DNA of 8,766 nt from Clostridiales bacterium (GTDB taxonomy: Bacteria > Bacillota > Clostridia > Oscillospirales > Acutalibacteraceae). The position numbers and the translations under genes are program-made. Under the pieces are notes generated by a model. That model was not told the origin of the DNA and ran no database searches. It saw only the letters and a list, made by a program, of their open reading frames with translations. Of this stretch, positions 1 through 6,990 are shown piece by piece; position 1 is the stretch's first letter, and every line of letters starts with the position of its first letter. The stretch is from NCBI GenBank assembly GCA_012511485.1, contig JAAZFZ010000097.1, positions 1 to 8,766 of the forward strand, in the 5' to 3' direction.

Positions 1-768
1 GTCAATATCACATATGCCGTTTTGCAGTATATGCTGGGAATACTCAATAGAAGAGCTTAGAATGATGGGCAAGGGTAATAAAACATACCACCTAGCTCTA
101 TTTATAAAAATAGAGAAAAAAAAGCCTAAGGGAGCAAATATCAAAAGATTACCGCTGAAATACATGAAGCTTTCATAAAAAGATATTTCACCGTTAAAAT
201 AGCTTAATATGCTTTTAAATGGGACAAGGTTAACCTCACTGCTATAGCCATAGCTTGTTCTTATTATTACAAAGCCATAGAGCAGGAGGAATAAATAGAA
301 AACCAGAAACGCTGAAACAGAAGTTTTTAAAAAGCTGGCGTAGCCTTCAATAAAGCCCGTATATTTGTTATTTATGGGCAGAAAAAGCCTGATAAAGGTA
401 TAGGTGAAAAAGACACCTGCCCATGCTAATGCAACGGTCATCGGTTTGTCATAGTAGAAAATATATATCCACTGCTTAAACGGTTCGGTGCTTCTAATTT
501 GAGCAACCAACTGAGCGGCAACGCACCAAATAAACATAACGGATAAAAAAGCGAGCAAAGAAATTCCCATTGCTCTGACACCATTTTTGAAAAACAATGA
601 CAGTCCGGCAATAATGACAGATAATATTAAGGTGGACAAAACCTGAAACTCCAGCTTCCCGATGCTGGCAAAGGAGGGTAATATACTTAAAAATAGAGCA
701 AACGAAAAAGAAGCGGAAAGCACAAAATCTCTCCGTTTATTTTTTTTAATAAAATCATTATTCTTCAT
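1..768 (-). CDS. VanZ-like family multi-pass membrane protein (3' end outside window)
   Basis: Translating the minus strand from an ATG at 766-768 gives 256 codons without a stop up to the window edge, so the C-terminus is missing. About seven hydrophobic segments are visible, near residues 15-36, 43-60, 67-88, 110-131, 147-169, 202-221 and 227-242. The last part carries the VanZ-like signature: NLVPFKSIL (180-188), NLLIFAPLGFF (207-217), and IEYSQ (241-245) followed by CDID (253-256). Family members normally continue with a second Asp and a glycine-rich last helix. The N-terminal ~170 residues with extra helices are longer than the compact form of the family. The start is supported by GGAGA at 776-780, seven bases upstream, and it lies inside the end of ruvX (11-nt overlap). 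VanZ itself gives low-level teicoplanin resistance. The substrate of most homologues is unknown, so no resistance role is claimed. Confidence 0.85.
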   Translation of the reverse strand, partial: MKNNDFIKKNKRRDFVLSASFSFALFLSILPSFASIGKLEFQVLSTLILSVIIAGLSLFFKNGVRAMGISLLAFLSVMFIWCVAAQLVAQIRSTEPFKQWIYIFYYDKPMTVALAWAGVFFTYTFIRLFLPINNKYTGFIEGYASFLKTSVSAFLVFYLFLLLYGFVIIRTSYGYSSEVNLVPFKSILSYFNGEISFYESFMYFSGNLLIFAPLGFFFSIFINRARWYVLLPLPIILSSSIEYSQHILQNGICDID

Positions 769-1183
769 TTGCGTTTCTCCGATAATCCAAATAATCCTGC
801 AAAATCATCGTCGCTGCAACGGCGTCAACAACTGCTTTGCGTTTCTTGCCCCTTGTGTTTGTCATATTAAGTGCCATATGCGCACTGACAGTAGTCAACC
901 TCTCATCCCAAAGAACGGTTTTAATACTTATTTCTTCCGAAATAAGGCTTGCAAGCTCCTTGCATTTTTTTGCCCTTTCGCCCTCACTTGAATCCATATT
1001 TATGGGATAGCCGACCACAATCAGTTCGGCTCTTTTATCTTTGCAAATATCCGCTATTCTCTTTATCAGCTTTGGCGCATAGCCTTCCTCAATAACGCAG
1101 ACAGGTGATGCAAGCATTTCAAGAGCATCGCAAACGGCAATGCCTGTCCTGCTGTCACCGTAATCAACCGATAGAATAATCAC
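758..1183 (-). CDS. ruvX: RuvX/YqgF family nuclease (putative Holliday junction resolvase, pre-16S rRNA processing)
   Basis: This 141-residue protein has the usual family length and an RNase H-like fold signature. SVDYGDSRTGIAVCD (5-19) holds the first catalytic Asp (D7). VVGYPINMDSSEGE (56-69) is the conserved second block. WDERLTT (92-98) holds E94, and KAVVDAVAA (116-124) holds D120. The expected acidic triad is therefore complete. Bacterial homologues are cytoplasmic and are linked to 5' maturation of 16S rRNA, and historically to Holliday junction resolution. The start is GTG (1181-1183), sharing GTGA with the pyrD stop. A modest AAAGG lies about ten bases upstream, so translation probably depends on coupling to pyrD. 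The 3' end overlaps the VanZ-like gene. In Firmicutes ruvX more often sits near alaS or other housekeeping genes, so its place at the tail of a pyr operon is unusual. Confidence 0.93.
   Translation of the reverse strand: MIILSVDYGDSRTGIAVCDALEMLASPVCVIEEGYAPKLIKRIADICKDKRAELIVVGYPINMDSSEGERAKKCKELASLISEEISIKTVLWDERLTTVSAHMALNMTNTRGKKRKAVVDAVAATMILQDYLDYRRNANEE
776..780 (-). promoter_or_regulatory. Ribosome binding site of the VanZ-like gene
   Basis: GGAGA on the minus strand lies seven bases before the ATG at 766-768, inside the 3' end of ruvX. It supports a start inside ruvX and expression of the membrane protein from the same transcript. Confidence 0.6.
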
Positions 1184-2091
1184 CAGGCATCAACCTTTCC
1201 GACTATATCGTTTACATCGGCAATTGAATTTTTCTCAAGGTACTTATCAAGACCTTCAATAACCTTTAATGGTGTGTATAAATCAGTGAAATTCGCAGTT
1301 CCTATTTGAACAGCACTGGCTCCCGCAAGCATCATTTCAACGGTATCCTGCCATTTTGAAATACCTCCCATGCCAATAATGGGGATTTTCACTCTGTTGG
1401 CGACCTGCCAAACCATTCTCACCGCAACCGGAAAAACGGCAGGGCCGGAAAGACCGCCGGTATTATTTCTTAATACCGGTCGCCTTGTGTTAATATCTAT
1501 CCTCATGCCGGTAATGGTATTAATCAGCGAAATGCAGTCTGCCCCCGCACACTCAGCCGCAGCGGCAATTTCCGAAATATCGGTTACATTAGGCGAAAGC
1601 TTGACAATTAAAGGCTTTTTGCACACCCTTCGGACAAGAGATGTTATTTTTTCAACTCCACCGCTGCTTGTGCCGAAAGTAACTCCGCCTTCCTTGACAT
1701 TCGGGCAGGAAATATTAAGCTCAATCATATTAACGCCTGTATCATTCAACATTTCGACTGCAGTGCAGTAGTCCTCATAGGTTCTGCCTGCAATGTTTGC
1801 AATAACAATTATGTCCCTGTTTAAAAGCCATGGCAAATCCTCTTTTATAAAACGCTCTATGCCCGGATTCTGCAAACCAACACTGTTAATGATTCCACTC
1901 GGTGTTTCCGCAATTCTTGGCGGAGGATTACCCTGCCTTACTTCAATTGTAGTTCCCTTGCAGGATATTCCGCCTAACCTTTCGATAGGGAAGAATTCAT
2001 TATATTCTCTACCGAAGCCGTATGTACCCGATGCTGTTATAACAGGATTTTTGAATTCAACTCCCGCAATATTTACACTCAGATTTGCCAT
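1180..2091 (-). CDS. pyrD: Dihydroorotate dehydrogenase, class 1B catalytic subunit
   Basis: This is the FMN-containing subunit that oxidises dihydroorotate to orotate, the fourth step of UMP synthesis, in the cytoplasm. With PyrK it passes electrons to NAD+. At 303 residues it has the normal class 1B length. Visible motifs are ITASGTYGFG (18-27), NSVGLQNPG (69-77), NISCPNVKEGG (126-136) with the class 1 catalytic base Cys129, KLSPNV (164-169), NTITGMRID (191-199), TGGLSGPA (211-218), and the FMN-phosphate loops GMGGI (240-244) and GTANF (264-268). The Cys base separates it from membrane class 2 enzymes, which use Ser. The ATG shares one base with the pyrK stop (TAATG) and has a strong AGGAGGT at 2101-2107. 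The stop overlaps the ruvX start. The gene appears fully functional. Confidence 0.97.
   Translation of the reverse strand: MANLSVNIAGVEFKNPVITASGTYGFGREYNEFFPIERLGGISCKGTTIEVRQGNPPPRIAETPSGIINSVGLQNPGIERFIKEDLPWLLNRDIIVIANIAGRTYEDYCTAVEMLNDTGVNMIELNISCPNVKEGGVTFGTSSGGVEKITSLVRRVCKKPLIVKLSPNVTDISEIAAAAECAGADCISLINTITGMRIDINTRRPVLRNNTGGLSGPAVFPVAVRMVWQVANRVKIPIIGMGGISKWQDTVEMMLAGASAVQIGTANFTDLYTPLKVIEGLDKYLEKNSIADVNDIVGKVDAW
1457..1479. repeat. Perfect 9-bp inverted repeat inside pyrD
   Basis: CCGGTATTA and TAATACCGG are exact reverse complements separated by five bases. They could form a compact hairpin in the mRNA. It lies in the stretch coding for the loop just before the conserved TGGLSG of PyrD. 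No U-run follows in the sense direction, so it is not a Rho-independent terminator. It may be chance, or an mRNA structural or pausing element. Confidence 0.5.
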
Positions 2092-2858
2092 TACCAGACT
2101 ACCTCCTGTGCGTTAAATACCGGCCCGTTTTTGCAGACATGTGAGTAGCCCTCTTTACCATCCTTTTTCGTCTTGCAGGCGCAAACAAGGCAGGCGCCTA
2201 TTCCGCATGCCATACGCTCCTCCATTGAAACAAAACACTCAATTGAGTTGCACAGGGCTGCGTGACTGACGGCTTTTAGCATAGGCGTAGGCCCGCAGGC
2301 ACAAATTACATCAAATGTCTCATGTGCCAGAAGATCATTCAAAACATCGGTTACAAAGCCTTTTGTTCCTAGTGTTCCGTCTTCTGTTGCTATATAAACT
2401 TCTGCGCAATTCTTTATAAAATCTTCAATAAGGATAGCATTCTCCTGACTTCTGAAACCTAATATTGAAGATGATTCCGAAGAATAGCACTTTGAACACT
2501 CAAGCAGCGGAGGGACTCCTATTCCTCCGCCGATTAATAATGCTTTTTTATTCTTATCGGTTGGGAATCCGTTGCCCAGAGGGCCTAATATATTTAAGAA
2601 TTCGCCTTTTTTTCGCTTTGAAAGCCAAAGCGTCCCCTCGCCTCTAATTTCAAAAACAATGCGGATTATTCCCTTTTGTTTATTTGTTTGGCAAACGGAT
2701 ATCGGCCTTCTGAGGGTTTTTTCGCCGCAATAAATATGGACAAACTGCCCCGCTTGCGTAATCTCCGCAAGCTCGGGGCAGTATATTGAATAATCAAAAC
2801 AGGTTTCGGTTGGCTGAAGCTTATTTACAATTTTAAACTCGTCCTGAATTTTGCCCAT
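2091..2858 (-). CDS. pyrK: Dihydroorotate dehydrogenase B electron transfer subunit
   Basis: This 255-residue flavin/iron-sulfur subunit carries electrons from PyrD's FMN to NAD+ through a [2Fe-2S] cluster and FAD. The N-terminal ferredoxin-reductase-like barrel has the FAD motif RRPISV (50-55) and the GEGTLWLS and LGPLGNGF segments (73-98). The NAD domain has the GGGIGVPPLLE nucleotide loop (110-120) and CGPTPML (188-194). The C-terminal cluster motif shows Cys218, Cys223, Cys226 and Cys242 in the C-x4-C-x2-C-x15-C arrangement typical of PyrK. The ATG at 2856-2858 is preceded by AAGGAGG a few bases upstream, after a 13-nt gap from the carB stop. pyrD follows with a one-base overlap, as expected for partners made in equal amounts. 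Its presence shows an NAD-dependent, typically Gram-positive, orotate route. Confidence 0.96.
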   Translation of the reverse strand: MGKIQDEFKIVNKLQPTETCFDYSIYCPELAEITQAGQFVHIYCGEKTLRRPISVCQTNKQKGIIRIVFEIRGEGTLWLSKRKKGEFLNILGPLGNGFPTDKNKKALLIGGGIGVPPLLECSKCYSSESSSILGFRSQENAILIEDFIKNCAEVYIATEDGTLGTKGFVTDVLNDLLAHETFDVICACGPTPMLKAVSHAALCNSIECFVSMEERMACGIGACLVCACKTKKDGKEGYSHVCKNGPVFNAQEVVW

Positions 2859-2871
2859 AGCATCCTCCTTT

Positions 2872-5800
2872 TTAAGTCTTCGGTAAGTTTTTTGCTATGT
2901 CAATTATGTCAATATCATCCAAAGACCTCTTGTTTGCAAGGCAGCGGGTGAGAGCATTTGCAGTTTCAAGCGTTGTAAAGGTAGGTATCTGCCGCTCAAG
3001 GGCACGCCTGCGAATTTTTATATCATCGTTCAACTCTGTATCACCCTTCTCAGATGTTGAGATAACATAAACTACCTTATTGCTATTTATCAAATCAATC
3101 GTACTCGGACCGCCCTCATGAATCTTCCGCACGGAGCTTGCGGCAACGAAATTTGAATTGAGCACTTTTGCGGTTCCCGCAGTAGCAAAAATATTGAAGC
3201 CGAGATTTGAAAACTTTTCAATTACGGGAATAGACTCCTGCTTATCTGAGTTGCGTAAAGAAACAAGAATAGTGCCGGAACGCTTGATTCTCATACCCGA
3301 TGCCGTCAAACCCTTAAGCAGCGCATCTTCAAAGCTTGAACCTAAACCGAGCACTTCGCCCGTTGATTTCATCTGCGAACCCAGCTGAGTATCTGCGCCG
3401 CTGAGCTTATCAAAGCTGAAAACAGGCACTCTGACTGCACAAAGCTTGCTACCTTCATATATTCCGTCGCAGCAGCCCATATCAGAAAGCTTTTCGCCAA
3501 GCATGCATCTCAAAGCGATTTCAACAACGGGCAGACCTGTCGCCTTGCTGACAAACGGAATATTGTGAACGGTATCATAACGCACCTCGGTTACATAAAG
3601 GGAGTTATTATAGAGCATGAATTGAAGATTAATTATACCTCTGACATTGAAATGCTTTGCTATCAATGACGAATATTTAAAAATAAGCTCTTTTATTTTT
3701 TTTGACATATTAATTGCCGGATATACTGTAATGGAATCACCGGAGTTTACATTCGCATGCTCAATCAGCTCCACAACGGCGGGAATAAAACAATATTCAC
3801 CGTCATAGATAACATCCGCTTCAAAAACTGTTCCGTTGAGCTTGCGTTCGACGGTATGAGGGATTTTGAGATTACTGAGTATTTCCCACAGTTTGTCAAA
3901 ATCCTCAAGCGTTTTTATTACCCGACTGTCTGCTCCAAGAACTTTAACAGGATATTTATTCAGCGATTCGGAGAGCTGCAGCGTGTTAATGCCGGAGAAT
4001 TGGGCAATAACTGCCCACGGACGTTCAGTTTCGATAATATGCTTACTGTCCTCAACCGTAAGCGGGTCGATATATAGCCTGTCGCTGGTGTAGAAATCAG
4101 TTGAGGTAACATCAGGATTGTTATTTAAAACTACGGTTGAATATCCCAATTTTTTAAGCGACTTAATGCAATATGCATTGCAGTATTCGAGCTCATCACC
4201 AAATCCGACCGTATTTGGGCCGGAGCAAAGAACTAGCACCTTTTTCTTGCCCCTGTTAGTGATATCGGCAAATATCTTTGCTTCGTTGTCATCGTCCCAT
4301 GCAGAGTAAAAATAGGCCTTCTGAGCGTCAAATTCAGCAGCACAGGTGTCAACCATTTTATAATTAGGAGCAAGCGTTACAGGCAAATCCCTGCCCGATA
4401 TCCTTTTGATAGTTTCATCAAGGAAACCGAGATTTTTTGCAAGAGTATATATTTCATCGTCAAGTGCCGATTTAATGGTCTCCTCCATAAAAGCAATATT
4501 TTTCAATTTTGCCAGGTACCAGTAGTCAATACCTGTCATATCATAGATGAATTCATGTGACATTCCCCTTTTGAGTGCCTCATATACGGCAAAAATCCTC
4601 TCATTGTCGGAATTTTTGATAATTTCAATTATTTCCTCATTACTTTTTAATGAGAATTTCGGGAGCGAGGGAGTGTCTACGCCAATGTTAATTGAGCGAA
4701 TAGCCTTCATAAATGCCATTTCAAAGCTTGTGCCTATCGCTAAAGCGCAACCCGTTGATTGCATCGATGCGCCCAAAGTACGGTTAGCCTCGCCAAAATT
4801 ACCGAATGACCATGTTGGAAATTTGACTGCGCAATAGTCTATGGCAGGCTCATTACACGCTGTTGTGCAGAGTGTAATATCATTGACTATTTCAAAGAGC
4901 TTTAAGCCGAGAGCGAGCTTAGCTGAAACCCGCGCAATCGGATATCCTGTAACCTTTGAAATCAGAGAGGATGAACGGGTAACTCTGGTATAAACACCGA
5001 GAACAGCATATTCGCTCCCGTCCGGTTTCAAGGCAAAGCGAACATTGCAGCTACCCACGACGCCGAGATAAGAAATAATATTTATAGCTGCCGCCCTGAG
5101 TTTGGCACTTTCCGAATCGGATAGAGTCTGAGAGGGGGCAACAATTATACTATCCCCCGTATGAATACCTACGGGGTCAATATTTTCAAGGTTTGAAACG
5201 CAAATGCAGTTGCCCACACAGTCACGCACGACCTCATATTCAAGCTCCTTCCAGCCTGAAATACATTTTTCAACTAAAATCTGGTGGAGCATTGAAGATT
5301 CAAGTGCCTGTGCGGCTCTTTGTTCTAATTCCTCAACGCAATAGCAGAAATCCGCATTGGGAAATGACGAGGTATATGCAGGGCGCACTATTACGGGAAA
5401 GCCCGCTTCATTGGCAAAGCTCACGGCAGCGTCAACACTGCTTACAACCGTTGACATTACAGAAGGCTCATTGACATCCTCCAGAAGCTTTTTAAAGGAT
5501 TGTTTGTTCTCAACTGCAGAAATCATATCCGGGGTGACTGAAAGCATCTTTAACTTGTTATCATCAAGAAAACCGCTCTGATGCAGCTCTAGTGCGATTT
5601 TAAGGCCGATATCACCGCCCATTGTCGGCAAAATACTATCCGGCTTTTCGGTTTCAATAATTCTTTTGATGATATCAACATTGAGCGGTTCAATATAAAC
5701 GGAATCGGCAACTCCCATATCTGTCATGGAGGTTACCGGGTTCGGATTAACGAGAACGACCTGAATTTCCTCCTCTTTAAGGGCAATGCAGGCCTGGTTG

Positions 5801-5883
5801 CCGAAGTAATCGTACTCTGAACCTTGACCGATGGTGGAAGGACCCGAGCCAATTAAAAGCACTTTTTTAATACTATTATTCAT
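2872..5883 (-). CDS. carB: Carbamoyl-phosphate synthase large subunit homologue with degenerate ATP-grasp sites
   Basis: This 1003-residue protein aligns with CarB from end to end, but the family is usually about 1060-1075 residues. The layout is an N-terminal synthetase half (1-400), an oligomerisation region (403-545, ending in the well-kept KMVDTCAAEF), a second half (546-865) and an MGS-like allosteric domain (about 868-1003). Kept motifs include SGPSTIGQG, PTMGG, GWKELEYEVVRD (210-221) and GIHTGDSIIVAPSQTL. Three regions are unlike the family. The Gly-rich loop after RPAYT reads SSFPNADFC (172-180). The first-site metal ligands Gln285, Glu299 and Asn301 of E. coli are Arg282, Gly296 and Tyr298 here. 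In the second half about 60 residues are absent near 676-682, and VNPRASR reads VRYDTVHN. Gln754 and Glu766 remain. It starts with ATG after AAGGAGGG and overlaps the carA stop by eight bases. I infer that it cannot perform the normal two-ATP reaction. The frame is intact, so it is called a gene rather than a pseudogene. Confidence 0.9.
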   Translation of the reverse strand: MNNSIKKVLLIGSGPSTIGQGSEYDYFGNQACIALKEEEIQVVLVNPNPVTSMTDMGVADSVYIEPLNVDIIKRIIETEKPDSILPTMGGDIGLKIALELHQSGFLDDNKLKMLSVTPDMISAVENKQSFKKLLEDVNEPSVMSTVVSSVDAAVSFANEAGFPVIVRPAYTSSFPNADFCYCVEELEQRAAQALESSMLHQILVEKCISGWKELEYEVVRDCVGNCICVSNLENIDPVGIHTGDSIIVAPSQTLSDSESAKLRAAAINIISYLGVVGSCNVRFALKPDGSEYAVLGVYTRVTRSSSLISKVTGYPIARVSAKLALGLKLFEIVNDITLCTTACNEPAIDYCAVKFPTWSFGNFGEANRTLGASMQSTGCALAIGTSFEMAFMKAIRSINIGVDTPSLPKFSLKSNEEIIEIIKNSDNERIFAVYEALKRGMSHEFIYDMTGIDYWYLAKLKNIAFMEETIKSALDDEIYTLAKNLGFLDETIKRISGRDLPVTLAPNYKMVDTCAAEFDAQKAYFYSAWDDDNEAKIFADITNRGKKKVLVLCSGPNTVGFGDELEYCNAYCIKSLKKLGYSTVVLNNNPDVTSTDFYTSDRLYIDPLTVEDSKHIIETERPWAVIAQFSGINTLQLSESLNKYPVKVLGADSRVIKTLEDFDKLWEILSNLKIPHTVERKLNGTVFEADVIYDGEYCFIPAVVELIEHANVNSGDSITVYPAINMSKKIKELIFKYSSLIAKHFNVRGIINLQFMLYNNSLYVTEVRYDTVHNIPFVSKATGLPVVEIALRCMLGEKLSDMGCCDGIYEGSKLCAVRVPVFSFDKLSGADTQLGSQMKSTGEVLGLGSSFEDALLKGLTASGMRIKRSGTILVSLRNSDKQESIPVIEKFSNLGFNIFATAGTAKVLNSNFVAASSVRKIHEGGPSTIDLINSNKVVYVISTSEKGDTELNDDIKIRRRALERQIPTFTTLETANALTRCLANKRSLDDIDIIDIAKNLPKT

Positions 5884-6976
5884 TTGACTTGCCCTCCTTC
5901 ATCAGCCTGATAAATTCATCATAAACCCATGCTGTTTCGGAATTAGGCGATGTATCGTTTGGTGTAAACTGAATTGAAAGCCCCGGAAATGCGGTGTAAT
6001 AAAGGCCTTCAATTGAATTATCATTGACATTTGTCAGCATTATGCGGGCAACATCCTCATGCAGGCTGCCCTGCGCCACATCGTAGCCGTGATTTTGCAT
6101 TGTAACCATTACTTTATCAGTGCCGCATATTCTTACCGGTTGATTTGAACCCCTATGACCCTTTGGCATTTTTTCGACTAATCCTCCGCAGGCCAGAACC
6201 ATCATTTGATGGCCTACTCCCATACCAAAAGACGGGATTTTTTTTGATAGCAAAACTTTTATATTTTTAATCAGGGCAGGGTCATCGTCCGGGTCACCCG
6301 GCCCATTGGAAAAAACAATACCTTCAGGATTGAGTTTAAGTATTTCTTCCGGCGAAGTGTGAGCAGGCACAATATTAAGGCGGCATTTTCTCTTGATAAA
6401 AGAATCCTGCAGTGTGCGCGGAAACCCGTAGTCAATAATTACAACATTGTATATTGAGTCTTCTGTTTTTAGTACAACTGGCTCTTTAACGGTAACTGAG
6501 CTTACTGCGCCATGAATTGAATAGGATTTGATTTTTTTTATGAGATTATCAAAATCGTTGAGGGATTGAGTAATCGCACCGTTGAAATAGCCCTTGTCAC
6601 GCAAGGTTCTTGTCAATCTTCTTGTATCTATTCCATATATGCCGACTATGTTATGTGCTTTGAGATATTCATCCAAAGTCATGCCGCCTTGAATGTCGGA
6701 GGGTGTGTCGCACCATTCTCTGGCGATATATCCGTTTGCGGTGATTCTTGTGTTATTATCTTCATTTTCTGCTCCCCTATTGCCAACAAGAGGATATGTT
6801 TGAGCTATTATCTGCCCATAATATGTCGGGTCGCTCAAAATTGATTGGTATGAAGCAGAGCAGGTGTTGAATACAACCTCACCTATTGTCTGCCCGACTG
6901 CACCCATTGAATATCCTATGAATACCGTTGCGTCGGCAAGTACAAGATAAGCTCTCTTAGCCTTGATGCTTTTCAA
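5876..6976 (-). CDS. carA: Carbamoyl-phosphate synthase small subunit homologue lacking the glutaminase triad
   Basis: This is about 366 residues, the normal CarA length. The N-terminal CarA-specific domain is well kept: AYLVLADATVF, GEVVFNT, SYQSIL-DPTYYGQI, TYPLVGNRG and IYGIDTRRLTR. The C-terminal class I glutamine amidotransferase fold is also recognisable: SNGPGDP (223-229), KGHRGSNQPV and QNHGY (294-298). The nucleophile elbow, usually GICLGHQ, reads GMGVGHQ with Gly253 where Cys is required. The HPE motif near the C-terminus reads TPN (Thr338, Asn340), so all three catalytic residues are missing. Glutamine hydrolysis should be impossible. A TTG at 6974-6976 is chosen as the start because GAGGGGA lies seven bases upstream. 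An in-frame TTG at 6992-6994, which overlaps the pyrF stop as TTGA, has no ribosome site and would give 372 residues. The 3' end overlaps carB by eight bases. Confidence 0.92.
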   Translation of the reverse strand: MKSIKAKRAYLVLADATVFIGYSMGAVGQTIGEVVFNTCSASYQSILSDPTYYGQIIAQTYPLVGNRGAENEDNNTRITANGYIAREWCDTPSDIQGGMTLDEYLKAHNIVGIYGIDTRRLTRTLRDKGYFNGAITQSLNDFDNLIKKIKSYSIHGAVSSVTVKEPVVLKTEDSIYNVVIIDYGFPRTLQDSFIKRKCRLNIVPAHTSPEEILKLNPEGIVFSNGPGDPDDDPALIKNIKVLLSKKIPSFGMGVGHQMMVLACGGLVEKMPKGHRGSNQPVRICGTDKVMVTMQNHGYDVAQGSLHEDVARIMLTNVNDNSIEGLYYTAFPGLSIQFTPNDTSPNSETAWVYDEFIRLMKEGKSNE

Positions 6977-6983
6977 AGATATT

Positions 6984-6990
6984 TCCCCTC
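6984..6990 (-). promoter_or_regulatory. Ribosome binding site deciding the carA start
   Basis: The minus strand reads GAGGGGA here, seven bases before the TTG at 6974-6976. Upstream of the alternative TTG at 6992-6994 the sequence is pyrimidine-rich with no Shine-Dalgarno match. The downstream TTG is therefore the better supported start for the CarA-like protein, and conserved CarA sequence begins soon after it. Confidence 0.6.

Noticed and set aside
1..768. Glycopeptide resistance gene vanZ proper
   Set aside because: Only the broad VanZ-like family signature is present, with no van regulatory or ligase genes nearby. Such homologues are common in Firmicutes without known resistance.
662..991. 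Plus-strand open frame, and others such as 1370-1771, 1793-2116, 3757-4077 and 5193-5474
   Set aside because: They lie antisense to well-supported minus-strand genes, have no recognisable motifs and are typical shadow frames.
1457..1479. Rho-independent terminator in pyrD
   Set aside because: There is no U-run after the stem in the sense direction, and it lies mid-gene.
2872..6976. carA/carB as pseudogenes broken by frameshift
   Set aside because: Both frames are open throughout, with good starts and stops and similarity on both sides of each change. The defects are substitutions and in-frame deletions at active sites, so they are annotated as genes.
5876..6976. Ammonia-dependent CPSase of the CPS I type
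   Set aside because: Loss of the Cys alone would fit, but the His and Glu are also lost, and the CarB ATP sites that an ammonia-using enzyme still needs are degenerate.
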